Origin: Gemmobacter lutimaris
Lineage (GTDB): Bacteria; Pseudomonadota; Alphaproteobacteria; Rhodobacterales; Rhodobacteraceae
Length of the DNA: 64,000 nt
Direction of reading: 5' to 3'
Assembly (NCBI RefSeq): GCF_003570715.1
Contig: NZ_QXXQ01000015.1
Location: 28,287 to 92,286 of the forward strand
The position numbers were made by a program, and so were the translations under genes. Under the pieces are notes generated by a model. The model saw nothing but the letters and a program-made list of their open reading frames with translations, was not told the DNA's origin and searched no databases. Shown piece after piece: positions 37,700-47,993 of this stretch (position 1 is its first letter; the number at the start of each line of letters is the position of its first letter).

Positions 37700-38911
37700 G
37701 TGCAGCAGTCTTCTGTCGTTTTGACCTCCCTTCGTGCGGCAACGATGCGGTCGGGGGCTGATCAATATGGTTTGATTGAAGATGCGGCGCTTGTTTTGGC
37801 TGGGGGCAAGATCGCATGGATTGGGGCGCAGGCGCATTTGCCAGGCGACTACGCCGCATTGCCGGTGCGGGACATGGGTGGGCGACTGCTCACACCGGCG
37901 CTGATTGATTGCCACACCCACGTTATCCACGGCGGCAACCGTGCTGCGGAATTTCAGATGCGGCTGCGAGGGGCAAGCTACGAAGAGGTTGCACGGGCAG
38001 GGGGTGGGATCGTCTCAACCGTGACCGCGACGCGCCGGGCTTCGGAAGACGATCTGGTTGCGGCGGCGTTGCCCTATGTCGATGCGATGATCTCCGAGGG
38101 CGTGGCTGTGATCGAGATCAAGTCGGGTTACGGTCTGGAGCAGGACACGGAACTACGGATGCTGCGCGCGGCACGGCGGATTGGCCAGTTGCGCCCGGTT
38201 CTGGTGCGGACCAGCTATCTCGCGGCGCATGCCGTGCCTGCTGAGTATAAAGGCCGGGCCGACGCCTATATCGATCAGGTTTGCATTCCCGCGCTGCACG
38301 CGGCCCATGCCGAAAGGCTGGTCGATGCGGTGGACGGGTTCTGTGAAGGCATCGCCTTTTCTCCTGTACAAATTGAACGTGTGTTTCAAGCCGCCCGCAG
38401 CCTTGGCCTGCCGGTCAAGCTGCATGCCGAGCAGCTTTCCAACCTGGGCGGCGCTGCTCTGGCTGCGCGGTATGGCGCGATGTCAGCCGATCATTTGGAA
38501 TATCTGGATGAGGCGGGGGTGGTCGCCATGGCCGCTGCCGGTACCGTGGCAGTGATCCTGCCCGGTGCATTCTATACCTTACGCGAAACCCACATGCCGC
38601 CGATTGATCTGCTGCGCAAATATGCCGTGCCGATGGCCGTGGCGACCGATATGAACCCCGGTTCCAGCCCCATGACCTCGCTGCTACTGGCGATGAACAT
38701 GGCCTGCACCCTGTTTCGGATGACCCCGGCCGAGGCTTTGGCAGGGGCCACCACCCATGCTGCGCGCGCCCTTGGTCTGACAGATCGCGGCACGCTGGCG
38801 TCGGGTCAGATCGCCGATCTTGCCGTCTGGAACTGCGGCCATCCGGCTGAGCTGGCCTACCGCATCGGCTTTAACCCCCTTCACCAACGCATTATCGGAG
38901 GCGTCCTTTGA
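37700..38911 (+). CDS. hutI: Imidazolonepropionase HutI
   Basis: 403 residues from a GTG at 37700 preceded by GGAG at eight bases. The metal-binding motif is [20 protein letters not shown], with [20 protein letters not shown] immediately after. Further conserved parts are [40 protein letters not shown] and [20 protein letters not shown]. It hydrolyses 4-imidazolone-5-propanoate to N-formimidoylglutamate. It heads the operon hutI-hutH-hutG-hutU. Confidence 0.96.
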   Translation: MQQSSVVLTSLRAATMRSGADQYGLIEDAALVLAGGKIAWIGAQAHLPGDYAALPVRDMGGRLLTPALIDCHTHVIHGGNRAAEFQMRLRGASYEEVARAGGGIVSTVTATRRASEDDLVAAALPYVDAMISEGVAVIEIKSGYGLEQDTELRMLRAARRIGQLRPVLVRTSYLAAHAVPAEYKGRADAYIDQVCIPALHAAHAERLVDAVDGFCEGIAFSPVQIERVFQAARSLGLPVKLHAEQLSNLGGAALAARYGAMSADHLEYLDEAGVVAMAAAGTVAVILPGAFYTLRETHMPPIDLLRKYAVPMAVATDMNPGSSPMTSLLLAMNMACTLFRMTPAEALAGATTHAARALGLTDRGTLASGQIADLAVWNCGHPAELAYRIGFNPLHQRIIGGVL

Positions 38912-40446
38912 CCGCTCTTACCCTTGTTCCCGGCCAGACCACCTTGGCGCAACTGGCGCGCATCTACCGCGAGGAACTGTCCGTCACGCTGGACCGCGCT
39001 GCCCGTCCGGGGATCGAGGCCGCCGCTGCCGCGATCAACGCCGCCGCTGCTGGCGACGTTCCAGTCTACGGGGTGAACACCGGTTTTGGTAAATTGGCGT
39101 CCCTGCGCATCGCGCCAGAAGATACCGCCACCCTGCAACGCAACCTGATCCTGTCGCATTGCTGCGGCGTGGGCGACGCCATCCCGCGCGCCCATGCGCG
39201 GTTGCTGATGGTTCTGAAACTGCTCAGCTTTGGGCGCGGCGCTTCGGGAGTACGTTGGGCGTTTGTTGAACTCTTGGAGGCGATGTTGGCCCATGGCGTG
39301 ACGCCGGTCATTCCTGCGCAGGGGTCGGTCGGGGCATCGGGTGACTTGGCCCCCTTGTCACACATGACCGCCGTTCTGATCGGCCATGGCGAGGCGGAAT
39401 ACCAAGGCCGCGTGATGCCGGGTGCCGAGGCTTTGGCTGCGGCAGGCCTGACCCCTATTCCGCTGGGCCCCAAGGAAGGGTTGGCTTTCATCAACGGCAC
39501 GCAGTTTTCCACCGCCTTTGCGCTGGCGGGTCTGTTCGACGGCTGGAATGCGGCGCAATCCGCGCTGGTGACTTCGGCGCTGTCGACCGACGCGATCATG
39601 GGGTCCACCGCCCCCTTGCAGCCCGAAATTCATTCGTTGCGCGGCCATGCCGGTCAGATCGAGGCCGCAGGTTTCATGCGGGCGCTGCTGGCGGGTTCTG
39701 AAATCCGCGAGAGCCACATGGTGGGTGATGCGCGCGTGCAGGACCCATACTGCATCCGCTGTCAGCCGCAGGTCACCGGGGCCGCGATGGACGTGTTGCG
39801 CCAAGCGGCCCATACGCTGGAGATTGAAGCCAACGCCGCAACCGACAATCCCTTGGTGCTGACCGGGGCCGGGCTGATCGTGTCTGGCGGTAATTTCCAT
39901 GCTGAACCCGTGGGCTTTGCCGCCGACATGATCGCGCTGGCCTTGGCGGAAATCGGCGCGATTGCGCAGCGCCGCGTCGCGCTGATGGTGGACCCGGTGC
40001 TGTCGTTCAACCTGCCTGCGTTCTTGACCCCACGCCCCGGCCTGAACTCGGGCCTGATGATCGCCGAGGTGACCACCGCGGCCCTGATGTCCGAGAACAA
40101 ACACATCGCCATGCCTTGCGTGACCGACAGCACGCCGACTTCGGCCAATCAGGAGGACCATGTCAGCATGGCCGCCCACGGTGCCGTGCGTTTGGGCAAG
40201 ATGGTGCAGAACCTGAACGTGATCCTTGGGGTCGAGGCGATTTGTGCGGCCCAAGGCATCGACTTCCGTGCGCCGTTGCAGACCAGCGCGCCACTGCAGG
40301 GCGTTGTGGCGCGCCTGCGCCAAGACGTGGCCACATTGGGCGATGATCGCTACCTTGCGCCCGATCTGGCTGCCGCCGCACGCCTGATTGGCAACGGCGC
40401 TCTGGCGCAGGCAAGTGGTCGTGCGCTGCCAGAGCTGTCCGCATGA
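38908..40446 (+). CDS. hutH: Histidine ammonia-lyase HutH
   Basis: 512 residues. The Ala143-Ser144-Gly145 triad that forms the MIO prosthetic group is seen in [36 protein letters not shown] and the C-terminal [20 protein letters not shown] are also diagnostic. The start is a TTG overlapping the hutI stop by 4 bp (TTGA), with GGAGG in front. The enzyme removes ammonia from histidine to give urocanate, the entry point of the pathway. Confidence 0.96.
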   Translation: MTALTLVPGQTTLAQLARIYREELSVTLDRAARPGIEAAAAAINAAAAGDVPVYGVNTGFGKLASLRIAPEDTATLQRNLILSHCCGVGDAIPRAHARLLMVLKLLSFGRGASGVRWAFVELLEAMLAHGVTPVIPAQGSVGASGDLAPLSHMTAVLIGHGEAEYQGRVMPGAEALAAAGLTPIPLGPKEGLAFINGTQFSTAFALAGLFDGWNAAQSALVTSALSTDAIMGSTAPLQPEIHSLRGHAGQIEAAGFMRALLAGSEIRESHMVGDARVQDPYCIRCQPQVTGAAMDVLRQAAHTLEIEANAATDNPLVLTGAGLIVSGGNFHAEPVGFAADMIALALAEIGAIAQRRVALMVDPVLSFNLPAFLTPRPGLNSGLMIAEVTTAALMSENKHIAMPCVTDSTPTSANQEDHVSMAAHGAVRLGKMVQNLNVILGVEAICAAQGIDFRAPLQTSAPLQGVVARLRQDVATLGDDRYLAPDLAAAARLIGNGALAQASGRALPELSA

Positions 40447-41249
40447 TGCCTGTTGCCGTTACCAAAGGCGACAGCCCGGTCATTCTGGGCCTGCCGCACG
40501 GTGGGACATTTGCGCCCGACGCGCTGCTGACCCGGCTGAATGACCGTGGCCGTGCCCTGTCAGACACCGATTGGCACATAGCGCAGCTTTATCAAGGGCT
40601 TTTGCCCGGCGTCACGACCGTCGAGGCGACGTTTCACCGCTATGTCATCGATGCCAATCGTGACCCGGCCGGGGCTTCGCTTTATCTGGGTGCCAACACG
40701 ACATCCCTGTGCCCGACGACGGATTTCGACGGTTTAGACATCTGGACCGCAGGGCAGGAGCCAAGCGCGGACGAGATTGCCGCGCGCGAGGCGCAATACC
40801 ACGCGCCCTATCACGCCGCATTGGCCGCCGAAGTGGAGCGGGTGAAAGCCCGGCATGGCGTGGCCATCGTCTATGATTGCCACTCGATCCGCTCGACCAT
40901 CCCGTTCCTGTTTGCGGGGCTGCTGCCGGTGTTTTCGATCGGCACCAATGACGGGCAGACCTGTGCTTCGCAGGTGTCGGATGCCGTCGCAACTCCCTGT
41001 TTTGCAACCAAGCCGTTTGATGCCGTGTTGAATGGCCGCTTCAAGGGTGGCTGGACGACGCGTCACTATGGCCAGCCCGGCTCGGGCGTTCATGCCATCC
41101 AGATGGAACTGGCCCAACGCGCCTATCTGGCCGCCGAGGCCGCACCCTGGAACTACGCTCCCCAGATCGCCGCACCGTTGCGTGCGGTTCTGGCAAAAAT
41201 CCTGCAATCCCTAGATACCCTTGCCCGTTCGGGCGCTCTTACCCCATGA
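40443..41249 (+). CDS. hutG: N-formylglutamate deformylase HutG
   Basis: 268 residues of the FGase family: [20 protein letters not shown] near the start, [36 protein letters not shown] and the glycine-rich [20 protein letters not shown]. It releases formate and glutamate from N-formylglutamate made by HutF. It overlaps hutH by 4 bp. This is the FGase type of HutG, not the arginase-like formimidoylglutamase of the same name. Confidence 0.94.
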   Translation: MMPVAVTKGDSPVILGLPHGGTFAPDALLTRLNDRGRALSDTDWHIAQLYQGLLPGVTTVEATFHRYVIDANRDPAGASLYLGANTTSLCPTTDFDGLDIWTAGQEPSADEIAAREAQYHAPYHAALAAEVERVKARHGVAIVYDCHSIRSTIPFLFAGLLPVFSIGTNDGQTCASQVSDAVATPCFATKPFDAVLNGRFKGGWTTRHYGQPGSGVHAIQMELAQRAYLAAEAAPWNYAPQIAAPLRAVLAKILQSLDTLARSGALTP

Positions 41250-41260
41250 AGGAGCCTTCC

Positions 41261-42943
41261 ATGCTTGATCGCAAGAACAGCCGCGATGTCTATCCTGCCA
41301 CCGGCACCGAAATCACCGCAAAGTCCTGGCAGACCGAGGCGGCGATGCGGATGTTGATGAACAACCTGCATCCTGATGTTGCCGAGAACCCGCATGAGTT
41401 GGTGGTTTACGGCGGCATTGGCCGCGCGGCACGGTCCTGGGGCGATTTCGACCGCATCGTCGCCACGCTGAAAGACCTGAACGATGATGAGACCCTGCTG
41501 GTGCAATCTGGCCGCCCGGTTGCCGTGGTGCGCACCCACAAGGACGCCCCGCGCGTTTTGATCGCCAATTCGAACCTCGTGCCGCATTGGGCCACCTGGG
41601 ACCATTTCAACGAACTCGATAAGAAGGGCCTGATGATGTATGGCCAGATGACCGCCGGGTCATGGATTTACATCGGCACCCAAGGCATTGTGCAGGGCAC
41701 CTACGAGACCTTTGCCGAAGCGGGTCGTCAGCACTTTGGCGGGTCGCTCAAGGGCAAATGGATCCTGACGGGTGGCCTTGGCGGCATGGGCGGGGCGCAG
41801 CCCTTGGCGGCGGTGATGGCAGGGGCCTGCTGTCTGGCCGTGGAATGCGACGAGACGCGGATCGATTTCCGCCTGCGTACACGCTACGTCGATGCCAAGG
41901 CAAAGACGCTGGACGAAGCGCTGGCGATGATCGCCGAATGGACCGCCAAGGGCGAAGCAAAGTCGGTAGGCCTGCTGGGCAACGCCGCGGATGTGTTCCC
42001 CGAACTGGTGGCCCGCATGAAAGCGGGTGGCGCGCGCCCCGATATCGTCACAGATCAGACCAGCGCCCATGACCCGCTGCACGGCTATCTGCCGCAAGGC
42101 TGGAGCGTTGCCGAATGGCGTGCTAAACAAGAAACCGACCCGAAGGCGGTGGAAAAGGCCGCTCGTACATCGATGCGCACGCATGTGGCGGCCATGGTGG
42201 ATTTCTGGAACGCGGGCGTGCCGACGCTGGATTATGGCAACAACATCCGGCAAGTGGCACAGGAAGAAGGGCTGGAGAATGCCTTTGCTTTCCCCGGCTT
42301 TGTGCCTGCCTATATCCGGCCCTTGTTCTGCAAAGGCATTGGCCCGTTCCGTTGGGTGGCCTTGTCGGGTGATCCCGAGGATATCTACAAAACTGATGCA
42401 GCGATGAAAAAGCTGTTCCCGGAAAATGTCCATCTGCACCGTTGGCTGGATATGGCCGCCGACCGCATCGCGTTTCAGGGTCTGCCCGCTCGCATCTGCT
42501 GGATCGGGCTGGGGGATCGGCACCGCGCCGGGCTGATGTTCAACGAAATGGTCAAGTCGGGCGAGTTGAAAGCCCCGATCGTGATCGGTCGTGACCACTT
42601 GGATTCCGGCTCGGTTGCCTCACCAAACCGCGAAACTGAAAGCATGAAGGATGGTTCTGATGCGGTATCCGACTGGCCGCTGCTGAATGCTCTGGTTAAC
42701 ACCGCGTCGGGAGCCACATGGGTTTCGATCCACCATGGCGGGGGCGTAGGCATGGGCTTTTCGCAGCACGCCGGCGTGGTCATTGTGGCCGACGGCACCG
42801 ATGATGCCGCCAAGCGGCTGGAGCGGGTGTTGTGGAACGATCCGGCCTCAGGCGTCTGGCGTCACGCAGATGCGGGGTATGAGACGGCCATTGGCTGCGC
42901 CAAAGAGCAAGGCCTGCGCCTGCCGACTATTCTGGGCAACTGA
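41261..42943 (+). CDS. hutU: Urocanate hydratase HutU
   Basis: 560 residues from the ATG at 41261 with AAGGAG six bases upstream; an ATG at 41246 overlapping hutG is in frame but less well placed. The NAD-binding part has [20 protein letters not shown] and [20 protein letters not shown], and later [20 protein letters not shown] and [20 protein letters not shown] are typical. It hydrates urocanate to imidazolonepropionate. It is the last canonical hut gene of the operon, but frmA follows after 75 bp without a clear terminator. Confidence 0.96.
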   Translation: MLDRKNSRDVYPATGTEITAKSWQTEAAMRMLMNNLHPDVAENPHELVVYGGIGRAARSWGDFDRIVATLKDLNDDETLLVQSGRPVAVVRTHKDAPRVLIANSNLVPHWATWDHFNELDKKGLMMYGQMTAGSWIYIGTQGIVQGTYETFAEAGRQHFGGSLKGKWILTGGLGGMGGAQPLAAVMAGACCLAVECDETRIDFRLRTRYVDAKAKTLDEALAMIAEWTAKGEAKSVGLLGNAADVFPELVARMKAGGARPDIVTDQTSAHDPLHGYLPQGWSVAEWRAKQETDPKAVEKAARTSMRTHVAAMVDFWNAGVPTLDYGNNIRQVAQEEGLENAFAFPGFVPAYIRPLFCKGIGPFRWVALSGDPEDIYKTDAAMKKLFPENVHLHRWLDMAADRIAFQGLPARICWIGLGDRHRAGLMFNEMVKSGELKAPIVIGRDHLDSGSVASPNRETESMKDGSDAVSDWPLLNALVNTASGATWVSIHHGGGVGMGFSQHAGVVIVADGTDDAAKRLERVLWNDPASGVWRHADAGYETAIGCAKEQGLRLPTILGN

Positions 42944-42968
42944 TCGCCGCTCGACCCCATTCCGTCAA

Positions 42969-42995
42969 GGCAGCCGGGGAAAACTCCGGCTTGCC
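42969..42995 (+). promoter_or_regulatory. Intercistronic stem-loop between hutU and frmA
   Basis: AGCCGG (42972-42977) pairs with CCGGCT (42986-42991) and the stem extends with GGC/GCC across one bulged T. No T-run follows, so read-through into frmA is likely. Confidence 0.4.
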
Positions 42996-43018
42996 ATCCC
43001 CATAGAAAGGATATCCCC

Positions 43019-44149
43019 ATGCGCACCCGCGCCGCCGTTGCCGTTGCCGCAGGCCAACCGCTTGTCATCATGGAAGTAAACCTGGCCGACCCCAAAGAGG
43101 GCGAGGTTCTGGTTGAAATCAAGGCCACCGGCATTTGCCACACCGACGAATTTACCCTGTCAGGCGCCGATCCCGAAGGGCTGTTCCCAGCGATTCTAGG
43201 ACATGAAGGCGCGGGCGTGGTGATCGCAGTCGGCCCCGGCGTGAAATCTCTGAAGGTTGGCGACCATGTGATCCCGCTCTATACGCCGGAGTGTCGCGAG
43301 TGCCCGTCCTGCCTGTCGCGCAAAACCAACCTCTGCACCGCCATTCGCAGCACCCAAGGCCAAGGCCTGATGCCCGACGGCACCAGCCGTTTCAGCATGC
43401 TGGATGGCACTCCGATCCATCACTACATGGGCTGCTCAACCTTTGCCAACCACACGGTTGTGCCTGAAATCGCGCTGGCCAAGGTGCGCAAGGACGCGCC
43501 ATTTGACAAGATTTGCTACATCGGCTGCGGGGTTACCACCGGGATTGGTGCTGTGCTGAACACAGCCAAAGTCGAGCATGACGCCACCGCCGTGGTCTTT
43601 GGGCTGGGCGGCATTGGTCTGAACGTGATCCAGGGCCTGAAAATGGCCGGGGCGCGGATGATCATCGGCGTTGATCTGAACAACGACAAAAAGGCTTGGG
43701 GCGAGAAGTTCGGGATGACCCACTTCGTCAACCCCAAGGAAATCGAAGGCTCCGTCGTCCAAGCCATCGTTGACCTGACCAAGACCCCGTTCGACAAGAT
43801 CGGCGGCGCGGATTACTCGTTCGATTGCACCGGCAACGTCAAAGTCATGCGCGACGCGCTGGAATGCACGCACCGGGGCTGGGGTCAGTCCATCATCATC
43901 GGCGTGGCACCTGCGGGGGCGGTGATTGAGACCCGTCCTTTCCAACTGGTCACTGGCCGGGTCTGGAAAGGCACCGCCTTTGGTGGCGCGCGCGGCCGCA
44001 CCGATGTACCGACAATCGTGGATTGGTACATGGACGGCAAGATCGAGATCGACAGTCTGATCACCCATATCCTGCCCTTGGAAGACATCAACAAGGGGTT
44101 TGATCTGATGCATTCGGGGACAAGCATCCGGTCCGTCGTCGTTTTCTGA
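43019..44149 (+). CDS. frmA: S-(hydroxymethyl)glutathione dehydrogenase (class III alcohol dehydrogenase)
   Basis: 376 residues, with all class III features: catalytic-zinc ligands in ATGICHTDEFTLSGADPEG and GHEGAGVV, the four-cysteine structural zinc loop in YTPECRECPSCLSRKTNLC, and nucleotide-binding VVFGLGGIGLNVIQGLK. It oxidises S-hydroxymethylglutathione, the spontaneous or Gfa-assisted adduct of formaldehyde and glutathione. Histidine catabolism itself makes no formaldehyde, so its place between hutU and a Rieske demethylase operon suggests a role in disposing of formaldehyde from N-demethylation. Confidence 0.95.
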   Translation: MRTRAAVAVAAGQPLVIMEVNLADPKEGEVLVEIKATGICHTDEFTLSGADPEGLFPAILGHEGAGVVIAVGPGVKSLKVGDHVIPLYTPECRECPSCLSRKTNLCTAIRSTQGQGLMPDGTSRFSMLDGTPIHHYMGCSTFANHTVVPEIALAKVRKDAPFDKICYIGCGVTTGIGAVLNTAKVEHDATAVVFGLGGIGLNVIQGLKMAGARMIIGVDLNNDKKAWGEKFGMTHFVNPKEIEGSVVQAIVDLTKTPFDKIGGADYSFDCTGNVKVMRDALECTHRGWGQSIIIGVAPAGAVIETRPFQLVTGRVWKGTAFGGARGRTDVPTIVDWYMDGKIEIDSLITHILPLEDINKGFDLMHSGTSIRSVVVF

Positions 44150-44209
44150 CATCGCAATACCGGAACCGGACCGGCACGTTGCATCCGGAAAAAAGGGAGG
44201 AAAAACCAC

Positions 44210-44770
44210 ATGACCAAACCGAAACTGCACCCGGCACTGGACAACGGCATCGCCGCGACCTCACCGGATTTCACCGGCGGCACGCTTGTTTGCGCTTGCA
44301 CCGACAAACCCGTGCGTGTGCGGGTTGAGGGCCAGATTGCCCATAACCACGCGTGCGGCTGCACCAAGTGCTGGAAGCCCGAGGGCGCGACTTTCTCCGT
44401 CGTGGCCGTGGCGCCGCATGACAAGGTGACGGTGCTGGAAAACGGTGACAAGCTTGCCGTTGTCGATCCGGCAGCTTTGATCCAGCGCCATGCTTGCAAG
44501 GCTTGCGGCGTTCACATGTACGGCCCGGTGACCCGCGCGCACCCGTTCCAGGGACTGGATTTCATCCATCCTGAGCGGTTCGAGGAAAAGGGTTGGGCAC
44601 AACCCGGCTTTGCGGCTTTTGTGTCCTCGGTCATCGAAGCGGGCGTTGATCCGTCGCAAATGGACGCCATTCGCGGCCAACTCAAGTCCATCGGGCTGGA
44701 GCCTTCTGATTGCCTGAACCCAGGGTTGATGGACTATATCGCAACCTGGACCGTTCAGCACCGCGCCTGA
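44210..44770 (+). CDS. gfa: S-(hydroxymethyl)glutathione synthase / Gfa family protein
   Basis: 186 residues. The Gfa zinc-binding cysteines appear in [37 protein letters not shown] and [20 protein letters not shown]. Gfa was described in Paracoccus as assisting condensation of formaldehyde with glutathione, although its enzymatic role has been questioned. It follows frmA by 60 bp with a GGAGG in front, and together they form a formaldehyde-handling pair. The convergent LysR gene ends 24 bp after its stop. Confidence 0.92.
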   Translation: MTKPKLHPALDNGIAATSPDFTGGTLVCACTDKPVRVRVEGQIAHNHACGCTKCWKPEGATFSVVAVAPHDKVTVLENGDKLAVVDPAALIQRHACKACGVHMYGPVTRAHPFQGLDFIHPERFEEKGWAQPGFAAFVSSVIEAGVDPSQMDAIRGQLKSIGLEPSDCLNPGLMDYIATWTVQHRA

Positions 44771-44793
44771 GCCCGGACAGAACCGCAGGCGGG

Positions 44794-45702
44794 TTAACCT
44801 GCCTGCGGTGCCGAGATTGCCTTTTGGCGGCGAGAGATTGTCTGAATCCAAGCGCGCAACTCTGCCCCGAACGGTTTTTCCAGCGCGGCCGGGTCCCAAG
44901 CCAGCGAATAGGGCTGTGACAGTTTCAGCCGGATGTCGAAGGGCACGACAAGCCGCCCCGACGCGATATCTTCGGCAGCCATGGAAAGCTGCGCCAAGAC
45001 GAAACCCCGGCCGTTGATCGCCGCATCAATCGCAGCACTGGACATCGAAAACGCAACCTCGCCCAAGGCCTCGCGGCGGGGTACGCCCACATGCGCAGCC
45101 CAATCGCCCCAGCCGGGTGCCGCACCCTGCGCGCGATCCCATTCGATCCCCAAAAGCGGCGCATCAAGGATGTCCGCAGGCGCTGTCGGCTTCAGTCTTG
45201 CAAGAAGTGCTGGGGAGCAAGCCGGGACGACCCAATCCGTGAAAAGCTCGGTTCGGTGATCAAAGCGCGTAATCAGATCACCGTAGGACAGCCGGAAGTC
45301 GACGTCATCGGCCCCAAAGCGGGGTTCGGTGTCATCCCCAATCAAGCGCACTGTTGCCGTGGGATGCGACGATTGCCAATCGAACAACTGCGCGCCGATC
45401 CATTTGGAGGCCAGCGACGGCAGACATGAAATCGTCAGCGTGGCGGCTGTCCGTGCCCGCTCGACCTTGGTTTGTGCCTCGCGAAGCGTATCAAACGCAG
45501 CTTTGATATCGTCATGATAGTGCCGCCCACGTGTCGTCAAGGCGATCGACTTGCCTTTGCGCTCGACTAGTCGCAGCCCGACTTCTGCCTCGGCTTTGCG
45601 CAGCTGTTGACTGACAGCACCGACTGTAACACCCAGTTCGGCTGCGGCCGCCGTCGCACTGCCAAGTCGGCCAAATGCCTCAAAGGCTTGTATCGCGCGC
45701 AT
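44794..45702 (-). CDS. LysR family transcriptional regulator (GcvA-like) divergent to the Rieske operon
   Basis: 302 residues from the ATG at 45702; an in-frame TTG 18 bases upstream would add LQKLPS and is possible, because neither start has a good ribosome-binding site. The HTH is ATAAAAELGVTVGAVSQQLR, and an effector-binding domain follows with WVVPACSPALLARLKP and AINGRGFVLAQLSM, as in GcvA-type LysR proteins. It is divergent from the VanA-type oxygenase gene at 45841, with a 15-bp palindrome between them, so it probably regulates that operon in addition to the hut-type operator there. Confidence 0.87.
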   Translation of the reverse strand: MRAIQAFEAFGRLGSATAAAAELGVTVGAVSQQLRKAEAEVGLRLVERKGKSIALTTRGRHYHDDIKAAFDTLREAQTKVERARTAATLTISCLPSLASKWIGAQLFDWQSSHPTATVRLIGDDTEPRFGADDVDFRLSYGDLITRFDHRTELFTDWVVPACSPALLARLKPTAPADILDAPLLGIEWDRAQGAAPGWGDWAAHVGVPRREALGEVAFSMSSAAIDAAINGRGFVLAQLSMAAEDIASGRLVVPFDIRLKLSQPYSLAWDPAALEKPFGAELRAWIQTISRRQKAISAPQAG

Positions 45703-45745
45703 GGAGGGAAGTTTTTGCAAATTCGTTAATCCGGCAGGAGCACAG

Positions 45746-45760
45746 TTTAGTTTTTCTAAA
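45746..45760. promoter_or_regulatory. Candidate LysR-type operator
   Basis: TTTAG-TTTTT-CTAAA, a palindrome with 5-base arms and a 5-base centre, lies 44 bp upstream of the LysR start. T-rich interrupted palindromes of this size suit LysR autoregulatory sites. Confidence 0.45.
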
Positions 45761-45810
45761 ATAGAACGCAGAAGCAAGTGCTTTTTGAATCGGTAAATGC
45801 AAGTTAGCAA

Positions 45811-45824
45811 TATGTCTACACATA
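45811..45824. promoter_or_regulatory. Candidate HutC operator upstream of the Rieske oxygenase operon
   Basis: TATGTCTACACATA is the exact reverse complement of the core TATGTGTAGACATA of the operator at 37630-37645. It ends 16 bp before the oxygenase ATG, where a bound repressor would block initiation. The match of 14 of 14 bases over a distance of 8 kb is unlikely by chance. Confidence 0.7.
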
Positions 45825-45840
45825 ACTCTAGGAGCACATC

Positions 45841-46878
45841 ATGTACCTACGCAACAGTTGGTATGTCGCAGCATGGGACCACGAGGTTGGCAGCGGCCTT
45901 TTCCCCATCAAGATGCTGGGTGAAGAGATCGTGCTTTACCGCAAGACCAACGGCGAAGTCGCGGCGCTTGAAGACGCCTGCCCGCATCGCAAGTTGCCGC
46001 TGTCGATGGGCCGCATCAAGGGTGACACCGTCGAATGCGGCTATCACGGACTGACCTTTGATGGCACCGGCACCTGCACTCGGGTTCCCGGCGTCGAGAA
46101 AATCCCGCATGTCGCCTGTGTGCGCTCTTATCCGATTCACGAACGCTATGGCCTGCTGTGGGTCTGGATGGGCGACGCCGACAAGGCCGATCCGGCGCTG
46201 ATTTTTCAGGTGGACCACTGGGGCGATCCGGCTTGGGGCCTGAATCGCGGCGACTCGATGGCGATCAACTGCAACTACCTTTACATGACCGACAACCTCT
46301 TGGACCCGTCGCATGTGGCCTGGGTTCATCAGACGTCCTTCGGCAATGCTGCAACCGAAGAGGCACCGCTGGAAACCACGATCGGCGAGAATGGCGTCAC
46401 GGTCTGGCGCTGGATGCTGGATGTCGAGCCTGCACCCTTCTATGCGCCCTACCTCAAGTTCAAGGGCAACACCGACCGCAAGCAGCACTATGAAGTGCAT
46501 TATCCCAGCCACGCCATCATCAAGGCGATCTTTGCGCCCGCAGGCACCGGCGGCGAGGGCCGCCCTCTGCATCAGGACACCTTCCTGATGGACAGCTATA
46601 ACTTCATGACCCCGATCGACGAGAACACGACCAAGTACTACTGGTTCCAGATGCGCAATTTCGCACCCGATGATGCAAAGATTTCGGCTGAATTTGCCAC
46701 CTCGGTGCGCGGTGCCTTTGACGAGGACCGTGCCGTTCTGACGGCTGTCCACAAGGGCATGGCCAACAAGCGCACGCCGAACCTTGATTTGAAGATCGAC
46801 GTCGGCCCGATGCGCTTTCGGCGCAATCTGGCCAAGCTGATTGAAGCAGAGCAGGCCCAGAAGGTCGCGGCTGAATGA
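45841..46878 (+). CDS. VanA-type Rieske non-haem iron oxygenase (putative N-demethylase)
   Basis: 345 residues. The Rieske cluster ligands are Cys47, His49, Cys66 and His69 (DACPHRKLPLSMGRIKGDTV, then ECGYHGLTFD). The mononuclear iron site is seen in MTDNLLDPSHVAWVHQTSFG, with His158 and His163. Length and layout match VanA, dicamba monooxygenase and related oxygenases that remove O- or N-methyl groups as formaldehyde. AGGAG precedes the ATG. The start of a six-gene-plus operon, it follows a hut-type operator and lies 1 kb from frmA-gfa. The inferred substrate is a methylated imidazole compound, not proven by sequence. Confidence 0.9.
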   Translation: MYLRNSWYVAAWDHEVGSGLFPIKMLGEEIVLYRKTNGEVAALEDACPHRKLPLSMGRIKGDTVECGYHGLTFDGTGTCTRVPGVEKIPHVACVRSYPIHERYGLLWVWMGDADKADPALIFQVDHWGDPAWGLNRGDSMAINCNYLYMTDNLLDPSHVAWVHQTSFGNAATEEAPLETTIGENGVTVWRWMLDVEPAPFYAPYLKFKGNTDRKQHYEVHYPSHAIIKAIFAPAGTGGEGRPLHQDTFLMDSYNFMTPIDENTTKYYWFQMRNFAPDDAKISAEFATSVRGAFDEDRAVLTAVHKGMANKRTPNLDLKIDVGPMRFRRNLAKLIEAEQAQKVAAE

Positions 46879-47993
46879 TGCTCGACATTGACCAGTCTGC
46901 GCAAGGCAAAGGCGGTTTTCGCGACCTGAAGGTCGTCGCGAAAATCGTCGAAAGCAGCCTGATCACGTCGTTTCATCTGGAAGCGGCGGATGGGTCGTCT
47001 CTGCCAACGTTCCGTCCCGGTCAGTTCCTGGTGTTCAAGATCCCCTCGGGCGATGCCAAAGGCTATGTGCTGCGTAACTATAGCCTGTCCGGCGCGCCTG
47101 ACGATTTGAGCCATTACCGCATCTCGGTCAAACGCGAGCCGTCAGCAGGGCCGAGCTTGCCGGTCGGTCTAAGTTCAAACTACCTGCATGACAGCGTCGT
47201 GGTTGGCGATGTCTTGGCCGCCCAAGGCCCGCGCGGCGAATTTGTGCTGGATGAGGTCAGCGACCGTCCGGTGGTTCTGTTGAGCGGCGGCGTCGGGCTG
47301 ACACCAATGGTCGCGATGCTGCATGCGCTGGCGGATCGATCGGCTCGTCGAACCCTTTTTCTGCATGCCTGCGAAAATGGCGAGGTACATGCCCTGCGCG
47401 ATGAGGTTATCGGACTGATCGGCCGGCGCGCTGGTCTGTCGGCACATTTTTGCTATCGCGCACCAAGCGCCGAGGATCGCGCCGCCAACCGCGTCCATAG
47501 CGAAGGCTTCATCACCCGCGACCTCATGCAAAGCCTGCTGTGCCTCGACGATTACGATTTCTACCTTTGCGGCCCACCGCCGTTCATGCAGGCGATGTAT
47601 CAAACCCTGCGCGGTCTTGGTGTGGTCAAAGACCGTATCGCCTACGAATTCTTCGGCCCGGCCACTGTGCTTGACACCGAGGTCAAGCCGAAGCCGGTCG
47701 CTCCGACAGCCGGTGCCTCTCCCGTGCCCGCAGTCGGGGCGATCACTGTAGAGTTTCGCAAGTCAGGCATTGTGGCTGAGTGGGACGGCGCGGCCCAGTC
47801 GCTTTTGTCCTTTGCCGAAGATCAGGGTCTTGCTCCGGAATTCAGCTGCCGCGCGGGCATCTGCGGCACTTGCACGTCGCGGATACTTTCTGGTGACGTA
47901 AGCTATTTTGAAGATCCGCTGGAAGACTTGGCGCAGGGCGAACTGCTGCTGTGCTGCTCGCGCCCGAAAACCGCCATTGTATTGGACCTGTGA
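46875..47993 (+). CDS. Flavin reductase/ferredoxin hybrid, electron donor of the Rieske oxygenase (VanB-like)
   Basis: 372 residues. A ferredoxin-NADP reductase-type FAD domain (FRPGQFLVFKI, YVLRNYSLSGAPDD) is followed by an NAD(P) domain (PVVLLSGGVGLTPMVAML, YDFYLCGPPPFMQAMYQ). A C-terminal plant-type [2Fe-2S] domain has ligands in FSCRAGICGTCTSRILSGDV and LLCCSRP. A Pro/Ala-rich linker near residues 275-292 joins the last domain. It carries electrons from NAD(P)H to the oxygenase encoded just before, with which it overlaps by 4 bp. Confidence 0.93.
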   Translation: MMLDIDQSAQGKGGFRDLKVVAKIVESSLITSFHLEAADGSSLPTFRPGQFLVFKIPSGDAKGYVLRNYSLSGAPDDLSHYRISVKREPSAGPSLPVGLSSNYLHDSVVVGDVLAAQGPRGEFVLDEVSDRPVVLLSGGVGLTPMVAMLHALADRSARRTLFLHACENGEVHALRDEVIGLIGRRAGLSAHFCYRAPSAEDRAANRVHSEGFITRDLMQSLLCLDDYDFYLCGPPPFMQAMYQTLRGLGVVKDRIAYEFFGPATVLDTEVKPKPVAPTAGASPVPAVGAITVEFRKSGIVAEWDGAAQSLLSFAEDQGLAPEFSCRAGICGTCTSRILSGDVSYFEDPLEDLAQGELLLCCSRPKTAIVLDL

